NCBI GenBank assembly: GCA_037147055.1
Contig: JBAWVW010000006.1
Location: forward strand, 1 to 51,875
Reading direction: 5' to 3'
DNA length: 51,875 nt
Origin: Casp-actino8 sp037147055
GTDB lineage: Bacteria; Actinomycetota; Acidimicrobiia; Acidimicrobiales; Ilumatobacteraceae
Part shown: piece by piece, positions 25,181 to 33,203 of the stretch
How the letters are laid out: each line of letters opens with the position of its first letter
Position numbering within the stretch: the first letter of the stretch is position 1
The notes under the pieces: generated by a model
Told to the model about the DNA's origin: nothing
Database searches by the model: none
The model's input: the letters and a program-made list of their open reading frames with translations, nothing else
Position numbers and translations under genes: made by a program

Positions 25181-26103
25181 TGAATAGCCAGAACACGCGC
25201 ACAGCCGTTTTATTGATGGCCTACGGCACCCCGAATACGCCAGCTGAAATTGAGCCGTATTACACCGATATTCGTCGGGGTCGGGCGCCAACTCCAGAGC
25301 AGTTGGCAGACCTCGTCAATCGCTATGACGCCATCGGTGGTATTTCACCTCTCGCGGCGCGCACTTTGGCGCAACGCGATGCCCTGCAGGTTTCCCTTGA
25401 AGCGCTGGCACCAGGTGAATACGAAGTGGTCCTCGGCCTCAAGCACGCCGAACCAAAAATCGAAACAACTGTCAACGATTTAGCAACACGGGGCTTTAGC
25501 CAGATCATTGGTCTTGTCTTGGCCCCGCATTATTCGTCGTATTCCATTGGCCAATACATGGACCGCACGCGCGCCGCCGCTGAGCCTCACGGCATCACAG
25601 TCAGTGGAATAGATAGTTGGGCTCGCGAACCAGCATTTATTTCATTTCTTGCTCAAGATGTGCGCGAACGTTTGGCAACAATGCCGGCTAATACCAAAGT
25701 TCTCTTCACAGCCCACTCGCTACCACAACGAATCATTGATGGAGGAGACCCTTACCCCGACGAACTTCGTGCCACCGCTGAGGCGGTCGCCACCGAGGCG
25801 GGACTTGCTTCGTGGTCGTCGTGGTCAATCGCCTGGCAGTCAGCCGGTCGCACACCTGAGCCGTGGATCGGACCTGACATCTTGAATGTCATTGACGACC
25901 TCGCTGCGAGTGAAGCAGCTGGTGGCGTTTTAGTCTGCGCCTGTGGCTTTGTTGCTGATCATCTCGAGATTCTTTTTGACCTTGACATTGAAGCGAGTCA
26001 GCATGCCAAGTCCAAAGGTTTAGCTTTCGCTCGCACTACATGCGTCAACGATGATCGCACCATCATGAACGCTCTCGCTCACCGTGTGATCGCTCTGAAG
26101 TGA
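25180..26103 (+). CDS. hemH: Ferrochelatase (coproporphyrin ferrochelatase type likely)
   Basis: A 307-residue ferrochelatase. It starts AVLLMAYGTPNT, continues with RYDAIGGISPL, has the catalytic His in LFTAHSLPQRI and the metal-path Glu in CGFVADHLEILFDLDIEA. In Actinomycetota this family usually acts as CpfC, inserting iron into coproporphyrin III before the HemQ/ChdC decarboxylation. Which substrate is used here is inferred from that pattern and the neighbouring HemY-type oxidase. ATG overlaps the hemE stop by one base. Confidence 0.92.
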   Translation: MNSQNTRTAVLLMAYGTPNTPAEIEPYYTDIRRGRAPTPEQLADLVNRYDAIGGISPLAARTLAQRDALQVSLEALAPGEYEVVLGLKHAEPKIETTVNDLATRGFSQIIGLVLAPHYSSYSIGQYMDRTRAAAEPHGITVSGIDSWAREPAFISFLAQDVRERLATMPANTKVLFTAHSLPQRIIDGGDPYPDELRATAEAVATEAGLASWSSWSIAWQSAGRTPEPWIGPDILNVIDDLAASEAAGGVLVCACGFVADHLEILFDLDIEASQHAKSKGLAFARTTCVNDDRTIMNALAHRVIALK

Positions 26104-26110
26104 AAATTCT

Positions 26111-27553
26111 GTGAGTCTTCCCGCTGACGCGCAACATGTCGTGGTAATCGGCGCCGGGATCACAGGACTGACGGCAGCTTATCGACTCCTCAAAATCACA
26201 ACCGCCTCTGACTACCATGGCACTCCTGTGGCCGTCACGGTGATTGAGTCTGACGGTGAAGTCGGAGGAAAAATTCGCTCCTCAGCTTTCGCCGGTTTCA
26301 CAGAACTTGACGAGGGTGCTGATGCCTACCTGATGCGTGTTCCGCAAGCAATGGCATTGTCCCGTGAATTAGGACTGGGCGAAGAAATGACGAATCCAAC
26401 GTCCGGTCATGCTGCAGTGCTACGTCAAAAACTGCATCACATACCAGAGGGTTTGATGTTGGGAGTGCCCACAGGGATCAACTCGCTATCAAAAAGCGGT
26501 CTCATTTCATGGCGTGGAAAAATTCGTGCTGCCATGGAGCCGATCCTGCCTTCAAGTGGATCTCATGACGATTGTGTCGGCACTTTTATCCGCCAGCGAT
26601 TTGGCAAGGAAGTGCAAAAGTTCCTCGTTGATCCTTTGGTCGGCAGTATTTATGCGGCCGATACTCAAAACTTCAGTTTGGCAATGGTGCCCCAGTTGGC
26701 TGACCTGGCAGTGGGAAGAAGTGCCTTGATCACGGCGCGTCAACGCAGGAAATCAATGCCCACAGTAAAAACGCCAGTCTTTGAAACACCTCGCGGCGGC
26801 TTATCAATGCTGACGCGTGCTTTGCAGCACGCCATCCAAGTGATGGGTGGAACTATTGCAACCCACACCAAGGTTGAAAAGATAAGTCGTCGCCACAAGG
26901 CGTACCTGATTGTTACTGATAGCCAAACGAATCAAGAAATAGAGGCTGACTCAATCATCATTACGTCTCCTGCGCGCGCCTCTGCAGCGATGCTTAGTGA
27001 ACTCGACGAGCAGATTTCTGCAAACTTAGCGATGACAGATCATGCCTCGGTTGTGATGGTGACTGTGAAGACACAGGAAACAGAAATTGCCGCCTTTCGT
27101 GGATTGAGCGGATATTTGGTTGCTAAACCCGACCAAGAACGAGTCACGGCTGTTTCCTTTGGATCCAATAAGTGGGCGCACTGGCAACCCAATGATGGCT
27201 CAATGATTTTACGCGTTTCTCTCGGTCGCGATGGAGCCACAACCCACGATCTCATCCACGAGTGGGATGATGAACGTCTCGTCACTCAAGTGATTGATGA
27301 GGTCAGTCGCCATACCCAAACTTCTGTCACTGCTGATATTTCACGCGTGACGCGATGGCCAGATGCATTTCCGCAATACCGTCCCGGTCACCTTGCCTAT
27401 GTAGAAAAAATTGAGCGTTCACTCGCCCACAGTTCGCCTGGGATCGTCATCGCTGGTGCCAGTATGCGCGGCATCGGCATTCCTGCGTGCGTGGCGCAAG
27501 GTGAGGACAGTGCAACCAATGTCTTGGAGTTCCTCGCTCATCTGAGAGACTAA
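26111..27553 (+). CDS. hemY: Protoporphyrinogen/coproporphyrinogen oxidase, HemY type
   Basis: A 480-residue FAD-dependent oxidase. The dinucleotide-binding motif is VVVIGAGITGLTAAYRL at the N-terminus. It is followed by ESDGEVGGKIRS, ELDEGADAYLMR, VDPLVGSIYAAD, FETPRGGLSMLTRAL and a C-terminal FAD-contact GIVIAGASMRGIGIPACVAQG. It oxidises coproporphyrinogen III (CgoX) or protoporphyrinogen IX with O2. GTG start 8 bases after hemH. HemQ/ChdC, the last enzyme of the coproporphyrin route, is not in the window. Confidence 0.93.
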   Translation: MSLPADAQHVVVIGAGITGLTAAYRLLKITTASDYHGTPVAVTVIESDGEVGGKIRSSAFAGFTELDEGADAYLMRVPQAMALSRELGLGEEMTNPTSGHAAVLRQKLHHIPEGLMLGVPTGINSLSKSGLISWRGKIRAAMEPILPSSGSHDDCVGTFIRQRFGKEVQKFLVDPLVGSIYAADTQNFSLAMVPQLADLAVGRSALITARQRRKSMPTVKTPVFETPRGGLSMLTRALQHAIQVMGGTIATHTKVEKISRRHKAYLIVTDSQTNQEIEADSIIITSPARASAAMLSELDEQISANLAMTDHASVVMVTVKTQETEIAAFRGLSGYLVAKPDQERVTAVSFGSNKWAHWQPNDGSMILRVSLGRDGATTHDLIHEWDDERLVTQVIDEVSRHTQTSVTADISRVTRWPDAFPQYRPGHLAYVEKIERSLAHSSPGIVIAGASMRGIGIPACVAQGEDSATNVLEFLAHLRD

Positions 27554-27557
27554 GACG

Positions 27558-28205
27558 GTGTATCGGCGTCCCTTTGCTTTTCTCAGCCTGACGGGTCTGG
27601 TGTCTGCGTTCCTTTTCTTGACTGGTTGCGCGAGCACGAGTACTTCTCCCGTCACCACACTCGAAAAAAATCCCACAGGAGTCACAGTTCCAACAAGCAT
27701 CCCTGCACCCCCTACAACTATCTACGCTGGACCGCCAACCTTGGCACCCAATGAATTACTGCCAGTCCCTGAGGCTCAGTTAGCCAAGGGACTGATTGAA
27801 CCAGAGATCGTCATTGGCGAATTGACAATCCCATCTCTAATGCTGCGTCAAACCATCTATCGCGGTGTCTCCATGCCCACACTTGACAAAGGTGTCGGCT
27901 ACTGGCCAGGCACCGCACTACCTGGTCACGTGGGCAATGTAGTTCTCGCAGGTCATCGCGTTAGCAAGCGCAAACCATTTCGCCACCTTGATCTTCTCGA
28001 ACCAGGCCAAGAGATCTACTTGACCACAGATGAAGGCACCTTTGTTTACAAGGTGAATCGAACAGAGATCGTTGACGCTTCAGCCACGTGGATCATCGCT
28101 CAAGATAACGCAGCGACACTGACCCTTTTTGCATGTCACCCAGTGGGCTCAACAAGGCAACGGATCGTTATCTTGGCTGATTACGCGCGCAAGGAACTGC
28201 TCTGA
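27558..28205 (+). CDS. Class E/F-like sortase with an N-terminal lipobox
   Basis: A 215-residue sortase-fold protein. The N-terminus MYRRPFAFLSLTGLVSAFLFLTGC is a lipoprotein signal with Cys24 as the lipidation site, followed by a Thr/Pro/Ser-rich linker to about residue 75. The catalytic residues are His133 (LAGHR), Cys193 (TLFACHPVG) and Arg200 or 202 (STRQRIVI). Sortases normally use a transmembrane anchor, so a lipid-anchored form is unusual. It lies 5 bases after hemY and directly before an Lnt-like gene. No LPxTG/LAxTG substrate was found in the window. The GTG start has only a weak Shine-Dalgarno sequence. Confidence 0.85.
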   Translation: MYRRPFAFLSLTGLVSAFLFLTGCASTSTSPVTTLEKNPTGVTVPTSIPAPPTTIYAGPPTLAPNELLPVPEAQLAKGLIEPEIVIGELTIPSLMLRQTIYRGVSMPTLDKGVGYWPGTALPGHVGNVVLAGHRVSKRKPFRHLDLLEPGQEIYLTTDEGTFVYKVNRTEIVDASATWIIAQDNAATLTLFACHPVGSTRQRIVILADYARKELL

Positions 28206-28246
28206 AACAGCATCGTTTTCAACGCAGACGTCTGATCGGCAATCTC

Positions 28247-29701
28247 GTGTCGGGCTTGCTCGTCGCTGCTTCCATGCCCCCTTGGGGCTTTTGGCCATTG
28301 GCTTTTATCGGTATTGCACTTTTTACGTCACAGGAAATTCTTGCAAGTAGCGCTCGCCAGCGCTTCACTACTGGATTCATTTTCGGCATTGGCTGGTTTC
28401 TCCCTGCCTTGTCATGGATGTGGTTTTTAACGACACCTGGATACATCGTTGCCGTTCTGATGTATGCCTCACTTCACGGTCTGGCATCAGTTGTTGTCGT
28501 ACGCGGTTCTAATAATAGGTCATTCGTATTCTTGTCTCCAGCGACACATATTCTGATTGAAGTTGGTCGGATGTGCTTTCCTTTCGGCGGGGTGCCACTG
28601 GCGACTTTGGGCATTTCGCAAGTGAGTGGACCATTGCACCGCACCGCTGCCGTTGGTGGAGTGATTTTATTGTCATGGCTGACATGGCAGATTGGCGCGT
28701 TGCTGGCACGCCGACCTAGTGATATTCAGATTGGTAATAGTCATCGCACAATACTCAAGGCGATCTGTCTCATCCTTTTGGTTGCTGGGTATGTCGCCCC
28801 CAATGGCTCGAGTACTGGAAGATCACTACATGTGGTTGCTGTTCAAGGTGGCGGGCCACAGGGAACTCGGGCCATCAACTCAGATCCCCGTCAGGTCGTC
28901 GAGCGTCATCTTCGCGCCTCTCGCTTGATTAAACCTGATGCGGAAAATCCCATTGATCTAGTCGTTTGGCCGGAGAATGTCATTGATGTCTTGGACTTTG
29001 AAAGTAGTGCCGAACTTCAAGAAGTCACCGCCCAAGCCTTGCGTTTGAACTCAGCCTTCTCCGTCGGCATCACCGAAGATGTCAATCAGCAACATTTCAC
29101 CAATGCCCAAGTGATCGTAACTCCCGATGGTCACGTTGTTGATCGATACGACAAGGTACGGCGCGTGCCATTCGGTGAATACATGCCCATGAGATCCTTT
29201 CTCGCCAGCCTCGGCGCACCCGTCAATCAAGTCCCGCGCGATGCACTCGCTGGTGCTGGACCTGCCTATCTTGATGTCCCGACAGCGTCGGGCAATGAGC
29301 GGATTTCAGTCGTGATTTCATGGGAGGTTTTCTTTGGTGGGCGAGCCCGTGAAGGAATCAAGGAGGGTTCGGGACTAATTATCAACCCGACCAATGGCTC
29401 AAGTTATACCTGGACGGTTTTACAATCTCAACAAATTGCTTCTTCGCGCTTACGAGCCATGGAGACCGGACGCTGGGTCGTACAGGTTTCCCCTACCGGA
29501 TTCAGCGCATTCGTTGATCCATCAGGCACAGTCCATCAACGAACATCCATCAGTGAGCAGGCAGTCATCAGCACTGATGTAGACATCCGCACTGGTCGGA
29601 CTATTTATGTCACGCTAGGCGACAAGCCGTGGGTGATTCTTGTGGCCTTGGTTTTTCTCTTTGGAATAATCAGCCGTTCTACATTTCGATCATCACGGTG
29701 A
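28247..29701 (+). CDS. Apolipoprotein N-acyltransferase-like protein, catalytic Cys replaced by Ser
   Basis: A 484-residue polytopic protein with hydrophobic segments over about residues 1-185, a nitrilase-like domain and a C-terminal membrane helix. The general-base Glu243 is in VVWPEN and Lys303 in YDKVRRVPFGEYMP. The nucleophile position reads VVISWEVFF: Ser358 (TCA, 29318-29320) where Lnt has Cys. Lnt adds the third acyl chain to lipoproteins. Family membership is clear, but activity is doubtful. The reading frame stays open upstream to CTG 28202, which overlaps the sortase stop; residues RRRLIGNLVSG before the GTG look like genuine Lnt N-terminus, so the true start may be earlier. Confidence 0.85.
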   Translation: MSGLLVAASMPPWGFWPLAFIGIALFTSQEILASSARQRFTTGFIFGIGWFLPALSWMWFLTTPGYIVAVLMYASLHGLASVVVVRGSNNRSFVFLSPATHILIEVGRMCFPFGGVPLATLGISQVSGPLHRTAAVGGVILLSWLTWQIGALLARRPSDIQIGNSHRTILKAICLILLVAGYVAPNGSSTGRSLHVVAVQGGGPQGTRAINSDPRQVVERHLRASRLIKPDAENPIDLVVWPENVIDVLDFESSAELQEVTAQALRLNSAFSVGITEDVNQQHFTNAQVIVTPDGHVVDRYDKVRRVPFGEYMPMRSFLASLGAPVNQVPRDALAGAGPAYLDVPTASGNERISVVISWEVFFGGRAREGIKEGSGLIINPTNGSSYTWTVLQSQQIASSRLRAMETGRWVVQVSPTGFSAFVDPSGTVHQRTSISEQAVISTDVDIRTGRTIYVTLGDKPWVILVALVFLFGIISRSTFRSSR

Positions 29702-30128
29702 CTGGTCCGTCATTAACCAACGAAACCAGCATGTCAGTGCGAAAACGTCCTGTTTGCACGTTCGCCCCTAAAAGCCCAAGTTCCCGGGCGAGCTGAGTGA
29801 ATAGTGGCTCAGCAACCTCTGGCTTAGCCGCTGCAATCCAACTTGGTCGGCGACCGCCACTCGCGTCGCCATACAAAGTAAATTGACTGACCAGCAAAAT
29901 GTTTTTAGTTGTGTCGGCCACTGAAAGATTCATCACTCCGTCAGCATCATTCATGATCCGCAGATTCCAAATCTTGTCAGCAAGTTTCAATGCCGTTGCA
30001 GGGGTATCTGAATGCGTTACTCCCACGAGCACGAGCAGACCTTGCGAAATCTGCCCGACACGCGATGTCACATTCTCAACGGTTGAGTCAACCGAAGCTT
30101 CCTGCACTCTTTGAATCAACGCTCTCAT
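29679..30128 (-). CDS. dtd: D-aminoacyl-tRNA deacylase
   Basis: A 149-residue DTD beginning MRALIQRVQEASV. It has the GLLVLVGVTHSD core, the active-site SQFTLYGD motif (about residue 80) and the cross-subunit gate LVNDGPVTVMIE at the C-terminus. It removes D-amino acids, and glycine, from mischarged tRNAs as a homodimer. It is convergent with the Lnt-like gene (23-base overlap) and its start faces the epimerase gene. Length and motifs are fully typical. Confidence 0.94.
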   Translation of the reverse strand: MRALIQRVQEASVDSTVENVTSRVGQISQGLLVLVGVTHSDTPATALKLADKIWNLRIMNDADGVMNLSVADTTKNILLVSQFTLYGDASGGRRPSWIAAAKPEVAEPLFTQLARELGLLGANVQTGRFRTDMLVSLVNDGPVTVMIEM

Positions 30129-30194
30129 GTTCTGATCGTGTCACAAAAATGGGCATCCCTGACAATTCACTCGCTTTACTGCGAAACTGATGTC

Positions 30195-31001
30195 GTGATT
30201 ACGTTGACATCACCTAATCACGACATCATCACCCAAGTATTTCCCGAGTTTGGATCGCGACTCGGCTCTCTTGTCATCAATGGTCAGCAAATCTTAGTGA
30301 CCAAACAAAACGATGATGATCCTCTCTCTTGGGGTTGCTACCCAATGGTTCCTTTTGCTGGCCGCCTACGCCATGGACAACTTCACTTCAATAACGAAAC
30401 TCATCAACTACGACTCAACGACCACCCCCATGCGATTCACGGCACGGTCTTTAACCAAACCTGGGATATCCGTCAGCAAACATCTTCATCAATCACTGTA
30501 GAAACTCATTTCGGCCTCCATTGGCCGTTCAACGGGAGTGTGCAACATCACATCAGAGTCACAGATAATCACATCCATTTTGGTTTAGCCGTCACGGCGC
30601 AGGAGACCATGCCGGTTCAAGTGGGGTGGCATCCGTGGTTCGTAAAACCCCAAAGTTCATCGCTCCACTTTGGATCTATGCTGCAGCGCGATCCTCAAGG
30701 CATTACCACCGCTCAACAGGTAGAACCGCCGCAGTCGGTTGTGGACGATTGCTTCGTCATGCCTCAAGGTGACTTGACAGTCACCGTCAACAATCAGCAA
30801 CTGATGTTGACGAGTGACTGCTCCCACTGGGTGGTATTTGACAAACCCGAGCATGCGACCTGTGTTGAACCACAATCGGGAGCACCGAATGCAATCAACG
30901 ATTCACCATCTGTTCTCATCGCCGGAGAAACATTTCGCCGATGGTTTTGCATTGACGTCGTGCACGGGCGACAACGTCAGCAGTTAGCGAGTACTCAATG
31001 A
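30195..31001 (+). CDS. Aldose 1-epimerase family protein (GalM-like)
   Basis: About 268 residues of the galactose-mutarotase fold: FPEFGSRLGSLVING, PMVPFAGRLRHGQLHF, the catalytic-His segment HAIHGTVFNQTWDI, VQVGWHPWF, and near the C-terminus CVEPQSGAPNA with the base Glu. It interconverts alpha and beta anomers of a hexose. It would fit with galT and the alpha-galactosidase 13 kb away, though related proteins act on hexose-6-phosphates. The start is uncertain: the frame opens at 30111 inside dtd, and GTG 30195 is chosen because the conserved fold begins just after it. Confidence 0.82.
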   Translation: MITLTSPNHDIITQVFPEFGSRLGSLVINGQQILVTKQNDDDPLSWGCYPMVPFAGRLRHGQLHFNNETHQLRLNDHPHAIHGTVFNQTWDIRQQTSSSITVETHFGLHWPFNGSVQHHIRVTDNHIHFGLAVTAQETMPVQVGWHPWFVKPQSSSLHFGSMLQRDPQGITTAQQVEPPQSVVDDCFVMPQGDLTVTVNNQQLMLTSDCSHWVVFDKPEHATCVEPQSGAPNAINDSPSVLIAGETFRRWFCIDVVHGRQRQQLASTQ

Positions 31002-31047
31002 TGCATAGCGGAAGATAGCAATCTCGCTCTGGGGTGCGTCACGTTTG

Positions 31048-31776
31048 ATGGACGCCACCACCGATGCCTACTTCATTGCGGCCTATCTAGCGGGTGACCA
31101 CAAAGCTTTCACTAAAATCTACAATAGGCATTCTCCATTTCTTCGAAAAATGGCGCGACTGAAACTCCGGGACAAGCATGCGTGCGATGACATCCTGCAA
31201 AAAGTATTTTTTATCGCATCAAGAAAAATGCAGAATCTGAACGATCGCGAACGCCTCCCCCAGTGGCTCCAACAAATCCTTCTCCGAGAGGTATACCGAC
31301 ATAATGGCAAAAGTCGGCTCTTGGTTGTCACTGATTTCCAATCTGATTCACCCAGCGATCAACCGAGTGTTCTTGATCCACGTTCCGAGGGTGCATTGAC
31401 GACTTATGAAGATCTCAGAGAACTCATTCGATCTGCCGCTGACGGTCTAGGAAAACGCGATCGGCTGATATTGAGTCTCATCATCGACGAAGGACTCGAG
31501 GGCGACGACCTAGCGGGCGCCCTGGATGTTTTGCCCGACCAATGCCCCTCGTTAGTCCACCGAATGCGCGACCAACTCGAAAAGTGCCTTGACGCGTACT
31601 GCGTGGCCAAGGCGGGGCGCAGTACGTGTACAGATCTAGCCGAGATCCTGTTTCGCTGGTCTGGTCGCTTGGATGTTCAGATCCGCAAGCGAATCCTGCG
31701 ACATCTGGGAACATGCCTCATTTGTCAGGCAGTCAGAGCCCAGCACCGGTTCACTATTCCTCGTCAGCACCCCTAA
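31048..31776 (+). CDS. ECF-type RNA polymerase sigma factor with C-terminal Cys-containing extension
   Basis: A 242-residue protein. Residues 1-90 match sigma region 2 (AGDHKAFTKIYNRHSPFLRKMARLKL, DDILQKVFFIASRK). Residues of about 130-185 match region 4 (ADGLGKRDRLILSLIIDEGLEGDDLAGALDV). The last 50 residues end RILRHLGTCLICQAVRA, an H-x3-C-x2-C pattern like the zinc motif of ZAS anti-sigma factors, so self-regulation is possible. No separate anti-sigma gene is adjacent. It stands alone upstream of the glycosyltransferase operon, which it may control. ATG 31048 is chosen over TTG 31045. Confidence 0.75.
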   Translation: MDATTDAYFIAAYLAGDHKAFTKIYNRHSPFLRKMARLKLRDKHACDDILQKVFFIASRKMQNLNDRERLPQWLQQILLREVYRHNGKSRLLVVTDFQSDSPSDQPSVLDPRSEGALTTYEDLRELIRSAADGLGKRDRLILSLIIDEGLEGDDLAGALDVLPDQCPSLVHRMRDQLEKCLDAYCVAKAGRSTCTDLAEILFRWSGRLDVQIRKRILRHLGTCLICQAVRAQHRFTIPRQHP

Positions 31777-31853
31777 CCGACCATCTCGCATCACCTATAA
31801 CAAGTCCTCAACTTTTAGACAGGCGGGTCTTTCAACAACTGCCATAAGTGCAG

Positions 31854-31884
31854 GTCACAGCGTCACAGGGAGTCACTAAGTGAC
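31854..31884. promoter_or_regulatory. Cluster of GTCAC half-sites upstream of the glycosyltransferase operon
   Basis: GTCAC occurs at 31854, 31862 and 31872 and its inverse GTGAC at 31880. The last two form a 13-bp palindrome with a TAA centre. Spacing of 8-10 bases is close to one helical turn. It lies 22-52 bp before the glycosyltransferase ATG. This could be an operator array or part of an ECF-type promoter; the binding protein is unknown. Confidence 0.4.
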
Positions 31885-31905
31885 CGGACGGTAGCATTGA
31901 AAGCC

Positions 31906-33201
31906 ATGCCTAGTGCCCATGACCCCCACGGGCCTTTAAAGGTCGCCTACCTCACCTATCGGGGCAAACCCCATGTCGGTGGTCAAGGCGTTTACACCCG
32001 CCATCTCACCAAGGCTCTCGTAGACCTCGGTCACTCGGTTGAGGTGTTCGGCGGACAGCCTTATCCAGTCCTTGATCCGCGCATCGCACTCACCAAGTTG
32101 CCAAGCCTGGACTTGATCAATGACCATTACCCGTTCCGTTTTCCCGCAATCTGGGAACTAAAAACACGCGAGGATTTCCTTGAACTTGGTTTGTTCCTCA
32201 CAGGCACATTTGCCGAACCAGCGGCATTTAGCGCTCGGGTGAGGCGCCATCTGAGCCAACGCGCTGGCGAATTTGATCTCGTACACGACAACCAATGCTT
32301 GGGCTATGGAATCCTCGGTTTAGAAAAACTCATTCCCACGATCGTTACTCTGCATCATCCCATTACTCGTGATCGCGCTCTCGAGATGGAGCACGCGCCA
32401 AATTGGTATAAAAAGTTTGGTGTTTCGCGTTTTTATTCCTTCGTCAAAATGCAAGGCCGTGTGGCAAGCCGCATGCCGCGCATCGTGGTCGTTAGCGAAA
32501 ATAGCATCAAAGATATTCACGCAGACATGGGTGTTTCTTATGACCGCATGCGTCTTGTGCCAGTTGGCGTGGACCCCGATCTATTTAAGCCTCTACCCAC
32601 AGTGGAGCGCATCGCAGGAAGGCTGATCACCACCGCCTCGGCCGATGTGGCGCTCAAGGGGCTGTCATACCTCCTTGAAGCAGTAGCAAAATTGCGCACT
32701 GAACGTGATGTCACGTTGACCATCATCGGCAAACCTAAGCCGGGAAAAAGCATGGATCTCATTGACAAACTCGGTCTCGCTCCCCATATTCAATTCGTCT
32801 CCGACGTCACCGATGAACGCATCGTAGAACTCTACGCTCAAGCCGAACTTGCTGTCGTTCCCTCGCTCTATGAGGGATTCAGTCTTCCTGCGATTGAAGC
32901 TATGTGTACCGGCATTTGTCTTGTTGCAACTGATGGCGGAGCGCTCCCCGAAGTAACTGGCATTGACGGCGACACAGTTTTGGGTTGCAAGGCTGGCGAT
33001 GCCGATGGATTGGCAGCCACCATCCGCCGTGGGCTTGACGACCCCGAACTTCGTGCTCGTGTCGGACTCAACGGTCGCAATCGCGTTGTTGAACGTTGGA
33101 CGTGGCGCAAATGCGCTGAACAAACTGTTGAGCAATATCGCCAAGTTTTAGCAATGCCGACGAACCAGGAAAAACTTCGCAGAAATGGTCGCGTGAAATA
33201 G
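31906..33201 (+). CDS. GT4-family glycosyltransferase
   Basis: A 431-residue GT-B enzyme. The acceptor-side glycine loop is RGKPHVGGQGVYTRHLTKAL. The donor domain has VPVGVDPDLFKPL, TTASADVALKGLSYLLEA, LTIIGKPKPGKSM and the E-x7-E motif region in VPSLYEGFSLPAIEAMCTG. It transfers a sugar from a nucleotide donor with retention. It begins a coupled set with a methyltransferase, an alpha/alpha-barrel protein and an ALDH. Together with gpgS this recalls genes for methylated polysaccharides, but the product is unknown. ATG 31906 is preferred over TTG 31897, without a strong Shine-Dalgarno sequence. Confidence 0.86.
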   Translation: MPSAHDPHGPLKVAYLTYRGKPHVGGQGVYTRHLTKALVDLGHSVEVFGGQPYPVLDPRIALTKLPSLDLINDHYPFRFPAIWELKTREDFLELGLFLTGTFAEPAAFSARVRRHLSQRAGEFDLVHDNQCLGYGILGLEKLIPTIVTLHHPITRDRALEMEHAPNWYKKFGVSRFYSFVKMQGRVASRMPRIVVVSENSIKDIHADMGVSYDRMRLVPVGVDPDLFKPLPTVERIAGRLITTASADVALKGLSYLLEAVAKLRTERDVTLTIIGKPKPGKSMDLIDKLGLAPHIQFVSDVTDERIVELYAQAELAVVPSLYEGFSLPAIEAMCTGICLVATDGGALPEVTGIDGDTVLGCKAGDADGLAATIRRGLDDPELRARVGLNGRNRVVERWTWRKCAEQTVEQYRQVLAMPTNQEKLRRNGRVK

Positions 33202-33203
33202 CG

